Shown here: piece by piece, positions 1-6,253 of the stretch
How the letters are laid out: each line of letters starts with the position of its first letter
Numbering within the stretch: the stretch's first letter is position 1
Assembly: GCA_910578245.1 (NCBI GenBank)
Contig: CAJTPC010000039.1
Coordinates: 1-9,735 of the forward strand
Length of the DNA stretch: 9,735 nt
DNA from: an uncultured Christensenella sp.
GTDB taxonomy: Bacteria > Bacillota > Clostridia > Christensenellales > UBA3700
Reading direction: 5' to 3'
The notes under the pieces: model-generated
The model's input: only the letters and a program-made list of their open reading frames with translations
Databases searched by the model: none
Told to the model about the DNA's origin: nothing
Position numbers and translations under genes: made by a program

Positions 1-28
1 AATATAATATTTTATGATTGAAAAGTAA

Positions 29-57
29 AGTCTTTAATTATGACTTAATTTAAGACT
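29..57. repeat. imperfect inverted repeat upstream of the decarboxylase operon
   Basis: Two 11-base arms (29-39 and 47-57) are inverted copies with one mismatch, separated by 7 bases; the outer AGTCTT/AAGACT halves match perfectly. The repeat ends about 12 bases before the proposed -35 box at 69-74. No T-run follows it, so it is a poor terminator. It could be an operator for the decarboxylase operon or a hairpin in a longer leader. AT-rich DNA produces such repeats by chance, so this is tentative. Confidence 0.35.
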
Positions 58-68
58 AACGCAACATT

Positions 69-97
69 TTGTTAATTAATCATTTATCTTATACAAT
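69..97 (+). promoter_or_regulatory. candidate sigma-A-type promoter of the decarboxylase operon
   Basis: A TTGTTA -35 box (69-74) and a TACAAT -10 box (92-97) are separated by 17 bases. The predicted transcription start is about 103-105, at the GGAGG ribosome binding site (103-107), leaving a leader of only about 10 bases before the ATG at 113. A perfect TATAAT at 3-8 is an alternative -10 whose -35 would lie outside the window; it would give a leader of about 100 bases containing the inverted repeat. The sequence alone cannot decide between them. No gene is visible in positions 1-112. Confidence 0.5.
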
Positions 98-112
98 ATT
101 TTGGAGGTTTAT

Positions 113-1591
113 ATGGAGAACAATACACTCTCGGCTAGCGCAAAGGCTATTGACAAGGCTACCAAGAATATTAAATCATTTATCGAAAGCATTGTCGACG
201 CTGAAAGTTTTGTTGAGACTGACGTTTTTCTTACAGGCAAGAGCTTTGACGAGGCGAAAGACGCTTTGGGCGAAGGCGTCGTTACCGGTTATGCTACGCT
301 TAACGGAAATCCTGTGCATATCTTTGCGCAGAATGCCGATGTGCTAAAAGGAAGTTTGAGCGAGGCTCATGCCAATAAGATTTATAAATGCATGCAAAGA
401 GCTATCAAGGCGGGTACGCCGCTCATCTCTATTATTGACAGCTGTGGCGCAAGAGTAGGCGAGGGCGCAAGCGTAATGGAAGGATATGCAAAACTTATTG
501 CGGGCGGATTTGAAATTGCAGACGAGGTTCCGCATATTTGCATCGTTAAAGGCGTTGCAGTAGGCATGATGGCTACTTTTGTTGCGGGCGCAGACTTCGT
601 CTTTATGTCAAAGGACGCAGTGATGTCCGTCAATTCGCCTATGTATCTAGTTTCTGATGCAAAGTCGTTTCCTGTTGATTATAAGGCTCAACTCGGATAT
701 AAAGCGTACGAGGGCAAGAGCGATGTTGCTCAATTCCTCTACAGCGATGATAAAGATTTGGCAAAACAGCTTCAAAAACTTACTTCTGTTTTGTTGACTG
801 ATGAGGGTGAGGCTAACGATGATCCAAATAGAGTCAATCCTAATTTGGAAAAGAAAATTTCCGCTAAACAAAGAACGGAACTTATATTCGATCAAAAGAG
901 CGTAGTAGAATACTGTCCAACGTACGCTACAGAAGTCGTCTGTTCGCTTGCAAAGCTCAACGGTATTTCCGTTGGCGTAATCGCAACCGAGGGCGACTAT
1001 ATTTCTATCGAAGGTCTTGACAAGGCTAATTCATTTGTCGAGAAGTTGGAAGCTTACAATATTCCGCTTGTTACTCTTGTAGATTCGCTTGGCGTAAACT
1101 CTACGTTGGAGCAGGAAGTGAAAGGTTTTGCAAAGCGTACCAACGCTTTGATGAAAACAATAGCTACAAGCACGATAGCAAAGATTGGCGTAGCCGTAGG
1201 CAATGCGGTCGGTTACGCTTACAGCGCTTTGATGAGCAAGGCTATGGGCTTTGATTATACTTTGGCTACGTCAAACGCAGTCGTTGCGCCGGTGGGTATG
1301 CAGGTGAGCAAGGTTATTGCTACCGACCAAATCAAAGAACTCAAAAAGACTGCAAAAGAGCTTGAGCAAAATAAAGAATTGGATGCCGATGCTTTGGCAA
1401 AAGCTATGGCGTATTTCCAAAAGGTAATGAACAATATCGCTATCAAAGGCAAGAGCGAGGAAGAGGTATACGCTCAAATGCAATCTAATCCAATAGTTGC
1501 CGCTAAGGACGGTTATATCGATAACGTTATAGAGGCAACCAACCTAAGACCTTATTTAGCTTCTGCTTTGTTAATGGTATTGGGTATCTAG
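113..1591 (+). CDS. divergent biotin-dependent carboxyltransferase (AccD/PccB/MmdA superfamily)
   Basis: This 492-residue protein has the two-lobed crotonase-fold layout of acyl-CoA carboxyltransferases and is close in length to MmdA/12S subunits (about 500). The N-lobe has IDSCGARVGEG (about 108-118), matching the family DSGGARIQEG segment. The C-terminus has GYIDNVIEATNLRPYL (about 467-482), matching GYID-VIEP-TR. The substrate-site loops differ: the usual N-lobe GPCAGGAVY is GVAVGMMATF (147-156), and the C-lobe RKAYGGAY is GNAVGYAY (363-370). It should move carboxyl groups between carboxybiotin on the carrier at 2104-2463 and an acyl donor or acceptor, but the substrate is not readable. 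Methylmalonyl-CoA is the obvious guess from MmdA and transcarboxylase 12S. The ATG at 113 is chosen because GGAGG at 103-107 sits 5 bases upstream; the in-frame TTG at 101 would overlap that site. First gene of the operon. Confidence 0.85.
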   Translation: MENNTLSASAKAIDKATKNIKSFIESIVDAESFVETDVFLTGKSFDEAKDALGEGVVTGYATLNGNPVHIFAQNADVLKGSLSEAHANKIYKCMQRAIKAGTPLISIIDSCGARVGEGASVMEGYAKLIAGGFEIADEVPHICIVKGVAVGMMATFVAGADFVFMSKDAVMSVNSPMYLVSDAKSFPVDYKAQLGYKAYEGKSDVAQFLYSDDKDLAKQLQKLTSVLLTDEGEANDDPNRVNPNLEKKISAKQRTELIFDQKSVVEYCPTYATEVVCSLAKLNGISVGVIATEGDYISIEGLDKANSFVEKLEAYNIPLVTLVDSLGVNSTLEQEVKGFAKRTNALMKTIATSTIAKIGVAVGNAVGYAYSALMSKAMGFDYTLATSNAVVAPVGMQVSKVIATDQIKELKKTAKELEQNKELDADALAKAMAYFQKVMNNIAIKGKSEEEVYAQMQSNPIVAAKDGYIDNVIEATNLRPYLASALLMVLGI

Positions 1592-1603
1592 AGGCGGTAG
1601 ATT

Positions 1604-2071
1604 ATGTCAAAGAAAAAAATAATCAAAACAGTTATTATTTGCGTAGTCCTTGTCGCTTTCCTTGCAGGCTTGATTGCAATGATGGCGTTGCCACATGATT
1701 TTAGCGGCAAAGATAGAGATGCTCTTGATATAGAAAACAGTAGTTTTGGAGAAAGAATACTTATAGGTTTGCAGGTTGCATTACTTGGTATTGGTACCGT
1801 ATTCATAATGCTTATACTGTTGATAATCGTTGTCACGATTATGAAATTGATATTCCAAGGCGTGGGCAAGTTAAAAGAAAAAAGTATCGCTAAAAAGTCC
1901 GAGGCTATGCAAAATCAAATTGCCGTAGTCGAAGAGAAAGTGGCATTAGAAGAAGAGGACGAAGAAATCGTAGCGGTCATAATGGCGGCTATCAATGCTT
2001 ATTACGAAACGCAAAACGTGACGTATAAGTCAAATCTCAAATTTAGAGTTCGCTCAATAAAAGAAATTTAA
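1604..2071 (+). CDS. oadG: OadG-like gamma/delta subunit of Na+-translocating decarboxylase
   Basis: This 155-residue membrane protein is the small subunit thought to anchor the carboxyltransferase and biotin carrier to the membrane pump. The core hydrophobic helix (about 53-84), preceded by GERILIGLQVALLGIG, is the typical OadG signature. A charged, Glu-rich linker follows (about 88-120). The C-terminal part EEIVAVIMAAINAYYE plus FRVRSIKEI (about 120-155) matches the tail of OadG/MmdD delta-type subunits. Oddly, there is an additional N-terminal hydrophobic segment (about 7-28) behind a lysine-rich start (MSKKKIIK) and a 20-residue polar spacer, whereas classic OadG proteins are shorter with one helix. 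It could be a second membrane anchor or an uncleaved signal. A GAGGCGG site overlaps the end of the preceding gene and lies 6 bases before the ATG, suggesting coupled translation. Confidence 0.85.
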   Translation: MSKKKIIKTVIICVVLVAFLAGLIAMMALPHDFSGKDRDALDIENSSFGERILIGLQVALLGIGTVFIMLILLIIVVTIMKLIFQGVGKLKEKSIAKKSEAMQNQIAVVEEKVALEEEDEEIVAVIMAAINAYYETQNVTYKSNLKFRVRSIKEI

Positions 2072-2103
2072 TCACAATAAATAAAAGTTTTAGGAGAATT
2101 ATT

Positions 2104-2463
2104 ATGCGTAAATTTAACATCAATGTAAACGGCAAAACCTATGCGGTAGAAGTAGAGGAGACTACAGACGGCGCAATAAGCAGTGTATCGGCGCCTGTTC
2201 AAGTTGCTACGCCTGTTGCGCAAGCAACTCCTGTTGCAACGCCTGTTGGCAACGGAAAGCCGGTTAAATCTCAGATGCCCGGTCTTGTTAAGAAACTTTG
2301 CTTTAGCAACGGCGCAACGGTAAAAGAAGGCGACGCAATTATTATTCTTGAAGCAATGAAGATGGATACTCCGATATCCGCTCCGTGCTCAGGCGTAATC
2401 ACTTATTCTACTCAAGAAGGCGCAAACGTAGATTCCGGAGCAGTGCTTTGTACGATTGCATAA
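2104..2463 (+). CDS. biotin carboxyl carrier protein of the decarboxylase complex
   Basis: This 119-residue protein carries the mobile biotin that receives CO2 from the carboxyltransferases and delivers it to the membrane subunit. The C-terminal biotinyl domain (about 53-119) has the canonical EAMKMDTPI site, with Lys86 as the expected biotinylated residue, plus SQMPGLV at its start and APCSGVI after the hairpin. An N-terminal beta segment (RKFNINVNGKTYAVEVEE) resembles MmdC/GcdC/1.3S carriers. A flexible Ala-Pro-Thr-Val linker (about 29-50) contains repeated ATPV units, as in family swinging-arm linkers. AGGAGA lies 6 bases before the ATG. It is the only biotin domain encoded in this operon as seen, so both carboxyltransferases presumably use it. 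Its modification needs a biotin ligase encoded elsewhere. Confidence 0.95.
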   Translation: MRKFNINVNGKTYAVEVEETTDGAISSVSAPVQVATPVAQATPVATPVGNGKPVKSQMPGLVKKLCFSNGATVKEGDAIIILEAMKMDTPISAPCSGVITYSTQEGANVDSGAVLCTIA

Positions 2464-2485
2464 TCATTGATTTAGTGGAGGCAAA

Positions 2486-3901
2486 ATGTTTAACATAATT
2501 ACGACGCTTCAATCGTTTGATATGGTAAAGTCGCTTCAAAACTTATGGCGCAGTACCGGATTTGTAACGTCTTTAACACCGATATGGCAAAATCTCATAA
2601 TGATGGCCATTGCGTGTATACTTATATATCTTGCTGTAGCAAAAGAGTTTGAGCCCAATCTTCTACTTGCAATCGGTTTTGGCATGTTTATTATAAATAT
2701 TCCCGGCGCGTACAATATCTTGTACGGCACGTACGGATATACGTTTACGACTATGGTCGATGGCGTAAGTGAAACTCTTAAGATAGGCGACCAGCTCTTG
2801 AAAGGTCTAACGGTAAGCGATCTTGCAGGGATTCCCGAGATAGCCGAGTGGCTCAAGGCTAACGTAAGCAACTTTGACGGTATGGATATGGTACATAAGG
2901 TGGAGGCGTTAGAGAACGCCGTACACGCTTTGTTGCCGGAAGTATCTAATATTTCGGTAGCTCACGAAGTCGTGCAAGACCAAGGATTGTTCTTCTATCT
3001 ATATAAGGGCGTAGAGTGGGTAATCTATCCGCCGCTTATCTTCCTTGGCATTGGCGCAATGACAGACTTCGGTCCGTTGATTGCAAATCCGAAGTCGTTG
3101 ATAATGGGCGCGGCCGCGCAACTTGGTATATTCGTAACCTTTATTATTGCTATCAATATAGGTTTTACCGGAGAAGAAGGCGCTTCAGTCGGTATTATCG
3201 GAGGAGCAGACGGTCCTACGGCAATTTACGTAACTGTAAAATTGGCGGCTCACTTATTGCCTGCAATTTCCGTAGCGGCATATTCGTATATGGCTTTGAT
3301 AAAGGTTATTCAACCGCCTATTATGAAACTTCTTACTACGAAGAAAGAAAGAGGTATCGTAATGGAACAGCTTCGTCCTGTATCCAAGACGGAAAAAGTT
3401 ATTTTCCCAATAGCGGTTACGGGTATCGTGGGTATCGTATTGCCATCGGCAATTCCGCTACTCGGTATGTTGATGCTTGGCAACTTGATGAAAGAGTCGG
3501 GCGTTGTACCTAGACTTACCAACACGGCAAAGAACGAACTTATCAATATTATTACGATATTGCTTGGCGTAATCGTGGGAAGTAAGGCTACTGCCGACGT
3601 ATTCTTGAAATTAGAAACGCTTTTGATTATTTTGATTGGCGTATTTGCATTCGCATTCGGTACGGCAGGCGGTTTGCTTATCGGTAAACTTATGAGCAAA
3701 CTCTCTAAAGGAAAAATCAATCCGCTCATCGGTTCGGCAGGCGTATCTGCTGTGCCAATGGCGGCAAGAATTTCGCATATGGTTGGTCAAGAGGAAAATC
3801 CAAACAACTATTTGCTCATGCACGCAATGGGACCTAACGTAGCAGGCGTTATCGGTTCTGCCGTAGCAGCAGGCGTGTTGCTTGCTATCTTCGGCGTATA
3901 A
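2486..3901 (+). CDS. oadB: Na+-translocating decarboxylase beta subunit (OadB/GcdB/MmdB family)
   Basis: This 471-residue polytopic membrane protein decarboxylates carboxybiotin and couples the reaction to Na+ export. Key residues of Klebsiella OadB are present: Asp242 in IIGGADGPTAIYV corresponds to Asp203. Asn412, Gly416 and Ser421 in NPLIGSAGVSAVPMAAR correspond to Asn373, Gly377 and Ser382, with identical spacing. FPLIFLGIG-type sequence (YPPLIFLGIGAMTDFGPLIANP, in part) around 181-202 and the C-terminal AMGPNVAGVIGSA are also family hallmarks. It is longer than the usual 370-435 residues. The excess is a mostly soluble stretch at about 85-165, between early membrane helices and the YLYKGVEW segment. 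GGAGG lies 4 bases before the ATG. The family also includes glutaconyl-CoA and methylmalonyl-CoA decarboxylase beta subunits, so the name does not fix the substrate. Confidence 0.95.
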   Translation: MFNIITTLQSFDMVKSLQNLWRSTGFVTSLTPIWQNLIMMAIACILIYLAVAKEFEPNLLLAIGFGMFIINIPGAYNILYGTYGYTFTTMVDGVSETLKIGDQLLKGLTVSDLAGIPEIAEWLKANVSNFDGMDMVHKVEALENAVHALLPEVSNISVAHEVVQDQGLFFYLYKGVEWVIYPPLIFLGIGAMTDFGPLIANPKSLIMGAAAQLGIFVTFIIAINIGFTGEEGASVGIIGGADGPTAIYVTVKLAAHLLPAISVAAYSYMALIKVIQPPIMKLLTTKKERGIVMEQLRPVSKTEKVIFPIAVTGIVGIVLPSAIPLLGMLMLGNLMKESGVVPRLTNTAKNELINIITILLGVIVGSKATADVFLKLETLLIILIGVFAFAFGTAGGLLIGKLMSKLSKGKINPLIGSAGVSAVPMAARISHMVGQEENPNNYLLMHAMGPNVAGVIGSAVAAGVLLAIFGV

Positions 3902-3922
3902 TATAAGAAGAGGTATAAAATT

Positions 3923-5320
3923 ATGGTTAAGATTACAGAAACTATTTTGCGTGACGCTCACCAATCTCAAGCGGCTACACGTATGAGAATTGACGAGATG
4001 TTGCCAATGTGCGAAAAATTGGACAACGCAGGTTATTATTCTATAGAGTGTTGGGGCGGAGCTACTTTTGACTCGTGCCTACGCTTCCTCAACGAAGACC
4101 CATGGGAAAGATTAAGACAACTGAAGAAGGCTATGCCAAAGACCAAGTTGCAGATGCTTTTCAGAGGTCAAAACATCTTGGGATATAAGCACTATGCGGA
4201 CGATGTGGTAGACGAATTCGTAAAAAAGACGATTGAAAACGGCTGTGACATATTGCGTATATTCGACGCTCTCAACGATCCAAGAAATATGGAGCAAGCT
4301 ATAAAGAGTTGTAAAAAGTACGGCGGTATTTGCGAAGCTACAATATCTTATACTACTTCGCCTGTTCATACCAACGAGTATTTTATTAAACTTGCAAAAG
4401 AGCTTGAAGATATGGGCGCTGATAACATTTGTATCAAGGATATGGCAGGTATCTTGTTGCCTTACGTGGCATACGACCTCGTAAAAGGTATGAAAAAAGT
4501 TCTTAAACCTACGACTTTGATTCACTTGCATACTCACCAAACTGCAGGTACAGGTAATCAGACGTATCTCAAAGCTGTCGAGGCAGGAGTAGATATTATC
4601 GACTGCGCATTGAGCGCTTTGGGTAACGGTACGTCGCAACCTGCTACAGAGCCTATGGTTGCTATCTTGAAGGGTACAGAGTACGATACCGGTCTGGACG
4701 TTGCTTACCTCAACGAAATATCCAATCACTTTAAGAAAGTTGCTGAAAGACTTAAGGCAGACGGTTGGTTGACGGATAAGTCTTTGGCTACCGACGTTAA
4801 CGCTTTGATTTATCAAGTTCCCGGCGGAATGCTTTCCAATCTTGTAGGTCAGCTCAAGAAGGCAAATGCTTTGGATAAATATGAGCAAGTTTTGGCAGAA
4901 GTACCAAACGTAAGAAAAGACTTGGGTTATCCACCGCTCGTTACGCCTACCAGCCAAATCGTAGGTACGCAAGCTGTGTTCAACGTGCTTGCAGGCGAGA
5001 GATATAAGATGGTTTCCGCAGAAACCAAGGGCGTATTGAAAGGCGAGTACGGAAAACTTCCGGCAGAACCAAACGCAAAAGTAGTCAAGCAAGTTCTTGG
5101 CGACGCAGAGAGAATTACTTGCAGACCTGCAGATCTTTTGAAACCTGAACTTGCAAAGTATAGAGAAGAGATTAAAGAGTATATTGAGCAGGATGAGGAC
5201 GTATTGTCGTATGCGCTCTTCCCGCAGGTAGCCCTTAATTTCTTTAAGTATCGTCAAGCTAACAAAAAGCACGTTGATAGAGAAGTTGGCGATACTACCA
5301 AAGGTATTCAACCTGTATAA
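3923..5320 (+). CDS. oadA: oxaloacetate decarboxylase alpha / pyruvate carboxylase subunit B-type carboxyltransferase without biotin domain
   Basis: This 465-residue protein catalyses carboxyl transfer between oxaloacetate/pyruvate and biotin. The N-terminal TIM barrel opens with ETILRDAHQS; Asp11 is a metal ligand. Lys172 (IKDMAG) is the residue expected to be carbamylated, and His203 and His205 (LHTHQTAGT) are further metal ligands. The Asp-Lys-His-His spacing (161 and 192 residues from Asp11) equals that remembered for the transcarboxylase 5S subunit (Asp23, Lys184, His215, His217). The C-terminal conserved carboxylase domain follows: YQVPGGMLSNL (297-307), LGYPPLVTPTSQIVGTQA (334-351) and the RPADLL segment. 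The protein ends where Klebsiella OadA continues into a Pro/Ala linker and biotinyl domain, so it depends on the separate carrier at 2104-2463. It is the last gene of the operon, 21 bases after oadB, with an AAGAAGAGG site upstream. Confidence 0.93.
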   Translation: MVKITETILRDAHQSQAATRMRIDEMLPMCEKLDNAGYYSIECWGGATFDSCLRFLNEDPWERLRQLKKAMPKTKLQMLFRGQNILGYKHYADDVVDEFVKKTIENGCDILRIFDALNDPRNMEQAIKSCKKYGGICEATISYTTSPVHTNEYFIKLAKELEDMGADNICIKDMAGILLPYVAYDLVKGMKKVLKPTTLIHLHTHQTAGTGNQTYLKAVEAGVDIIDCALSALGNGTSQPATEPMVAILKGTEYDTGLDVAYLNEISNHFKKVAERLKADGWLTDKSLATDVNALIYQVPGGMLSNLVGQLKKANALDKYEQVLAEVPNVRKDLGYPPLVTPTSQIVGTQAVFNVLAGERYKMVSAETKGVLKGEYGKLPAEPNAKVVKQVLGDAERITCRPADLLKPELAKYREEIKEYIEQDEDVLSYALFPQVALNFFKYRQANKKHVDREVGDTTKGIQPV

Positions 5321-5330
5321 TATTTCTTAA

Positions 5331-5377
5331 CTTAACTCTCTTTATCATTAGTATGTTTTGATAAAAGAGCTGTTAAG
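5331..5377 (+). other. long RNA hairpin just after the decarboxylase operon
   Basis: The arms 5331-5347 and 5359-5377 can form a 6-bp outer stem (CTTAAC/GTTAAG) and a 10-bp inner stem with one bulged A, enclosing an 11-base loop. It begins 10 bases after the oadA stop. No T-run follows, so it is not a classical terminator by itself. It may protect the 3' end of the operon mRNA, act as a processing site, or be a weak first stop before the terminator at 5431. The pairing is visible in the sequence; its role is inference. Confidence 0.5.
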
Positions 5378-5430
5378 AGTAAAGTTGTAAACTGTTAATT
5401 CAAAATAAATTGAGAATTGATATAATTAGA

Positions 5431-5474
5431 AAGAGAACTTTTGTGAAAATACAAGAGTTCTCTTATATTATTTT
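5431..5474 (+). terminator. rho-independent terminator of the decarboxylase operon
   Basis: A 14-bp stem (5431-5444 with 5451-5464, all paired with one G-U wobble) closes a 6-base loop and is followed by a T-rich tail with a run of four T at 5471-5474. It lies 110 bases after the oadA stop and just before the proposed surE promoter, so it should separate the two transcription units. The stem is AT-rich, and the tail is interrupted by A residues, so termination may be incomplete. Confidence 0.75.
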
Positions 5475-5500
5475 ACATTTGTTTAATTTTTTGCTAAAAT
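5472..5500 (+). promoter_or_regulatory. surE promoter, extended -10, predicting a leaderless transcript
   Basis: TTTACA (5472-5477) and TAAAAT (5495-5500) are 17 bases apart, and a TGC directly before the -10 (5492-5494) makes an extended -10 element. The expected start, about 7 bases after the -10, falls on the A of the surE ATG at 5507. No Shine-Dalgarno-like sequence lies between. The -35 box shares bases with the T-rich tail of the preceding terminator. Confidence 0.65.
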
Positions 5501-5506
5501 TTAAGT

Positions 5507-6253
5507 ATGAATATCTTATTAGTTAACGACGATGGAGTTTATAGCCAAGGAATTTTGAAGCTTGCAGAAAAATTATCTGCAAATAATACCGTTACCGTAG
5601 TAGCTCCGCAAGGACAAATGTCAGGTACAGGGCATAGCTTTACGCTTTATGAGTACGTAAATTTTGTAGAATTGCATTTGCTTGACAAGGTGAAGTGCTG
5701 CGCGGTCAACGGCACTCCTGCCGATTGCGTCAAAGTAGCATTAAACTTAATAATGCCAAAAACTCCCGATTTGATAATCAGCGGTATAAATAAGGGGTTT
5801 AATTTGGGTACCGATATTTTCTATTCGGGAACTGTAAACTCTGCTTTGGAAGGCGCGGTACATAATATCAAGTCTATTGCAGTATCTCAAGAGTATACTT
5901 TGGAAAATTTCGACTTCTCATCCGACTTTATAGTTAAAAATTACTTGCGATTCTATGATTTGCTTCCCGATGACGCTCAGACTATCTTTAATATAAACAT
6001 ACCGGTAGGCAACAATAAAGACCTTGCCGGCGTAAAGTTTGCCAAATTGGGAGTAAAAAGATATGATGAGAATTACCGCTTAGAAGAGGGATTTGGATAT
6101 AGGGCGCACTGTCGTGTAATCTTGGACGAAGATATCTCTCAAGAGGACGATATTTGGCTGTATGATAATAAGTACATAACGGTTTCGCCTGTAAAAAACG
6201 ATTGGAATAACTACGAATATTTTGAAAAACTAAAAGGCGAAACTATATTATGA
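5507..6253 (+). CDS. surE: 5'/3'-nucleotidase SurE
   Basis: This 248-residue cytoplasmic metal-dependent phosphatase removes phosphate from nucleoside monophosphates (and short polyphosphates in some members). It has full family length. The N-terminal MNILLVNDDG supplies Asp8 and Asp9. SGTGHS contributes Ser39, and SGINKGFNLG contributes Asn95: the four classic metal ligands. YSGTVNSALEGA (106-117) is the next conserved block, and NGTPADCVKVAL (68-79) is also typical. The ATG at 5507 gives the canonical start of the fold at residue 2. It has no visible ribosome binding site and coincides with the predicted transcription start. The stop codon overlaps the next start as ATGA, so the flavoprotein downstream is probably translationally coupled. 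In enteric bacteria surE is linked to stress survival; that role is not shown here. Confidence 0.95.
   Translation: MNILLVNDDGVYSQGILKLAEKLSANNTVTVVAPQGQMSGTGHSFTLYEYVNFVELHLLDKVKCCAVNGTPADCVKVALNLIMPKTPDLIISGINKGFNLGTDIFYSGTVNSALEGAVHNIKSIAVSQEYTLENFDFSSDFIVKNYLRFYDLLPDDAQTIFNINIPVGNNKDLAGVKFAKLGVKRYDENYRLEEGFGYRAHCRVILDEDISQEDDIWLYDNKYITVSPVKNDWNNYEYFEKLKGETIL

Noticed and set aside
101..112. Upstream TTG start for the first carboxyltransferase
   Set aside because: The TTG overlaps the GGAGG site that is ideally placed for the ATG at 113, and the four additional residues add nothing conserved.
69..347. 92-codon plus-strand frame overlapping the start of the first carboxyltransferase
   Set aside because: It has no ribosome binding site, its start lies in the promoter region, and its product has no recognisable features.
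3016..3513. 165-codon plus-strand frame inside oadB
   Set aside because: It is a shifted frame of the pump gene, its Arg/Tyr-rich composition is typical of an out-of-frame reading, and the oadB frame carries the conserved Na+ site through this stretch.
4112..5311. 399-codon open frame on the minus strand opposite the OadA-type gene
   Set aside because: The plus-strand protein here has all family motifs at the right spacing. The minus-strand product is Cys/Leu/Ser-rich with no recognisable domain, and such frames arise from codon bias on the other strand.
113..5320. ATP-dependent pyruvate or acyl-CoA carboxylase
   Set aside because: No biotin carboxylase subunit is encoded in the operon as seen, and OadB/OadG subunits are present, which point to Na+-coupled decarboxylation or transcarboxylation.
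5421..5426. Perfect TATAAT as the surE -10 box
   Set aside because: The best -35 at 16-18 bases is weak (TTCAAA-like), and transcription from it would run straight into the 14-bp terminator hairpin at 5431-5464.
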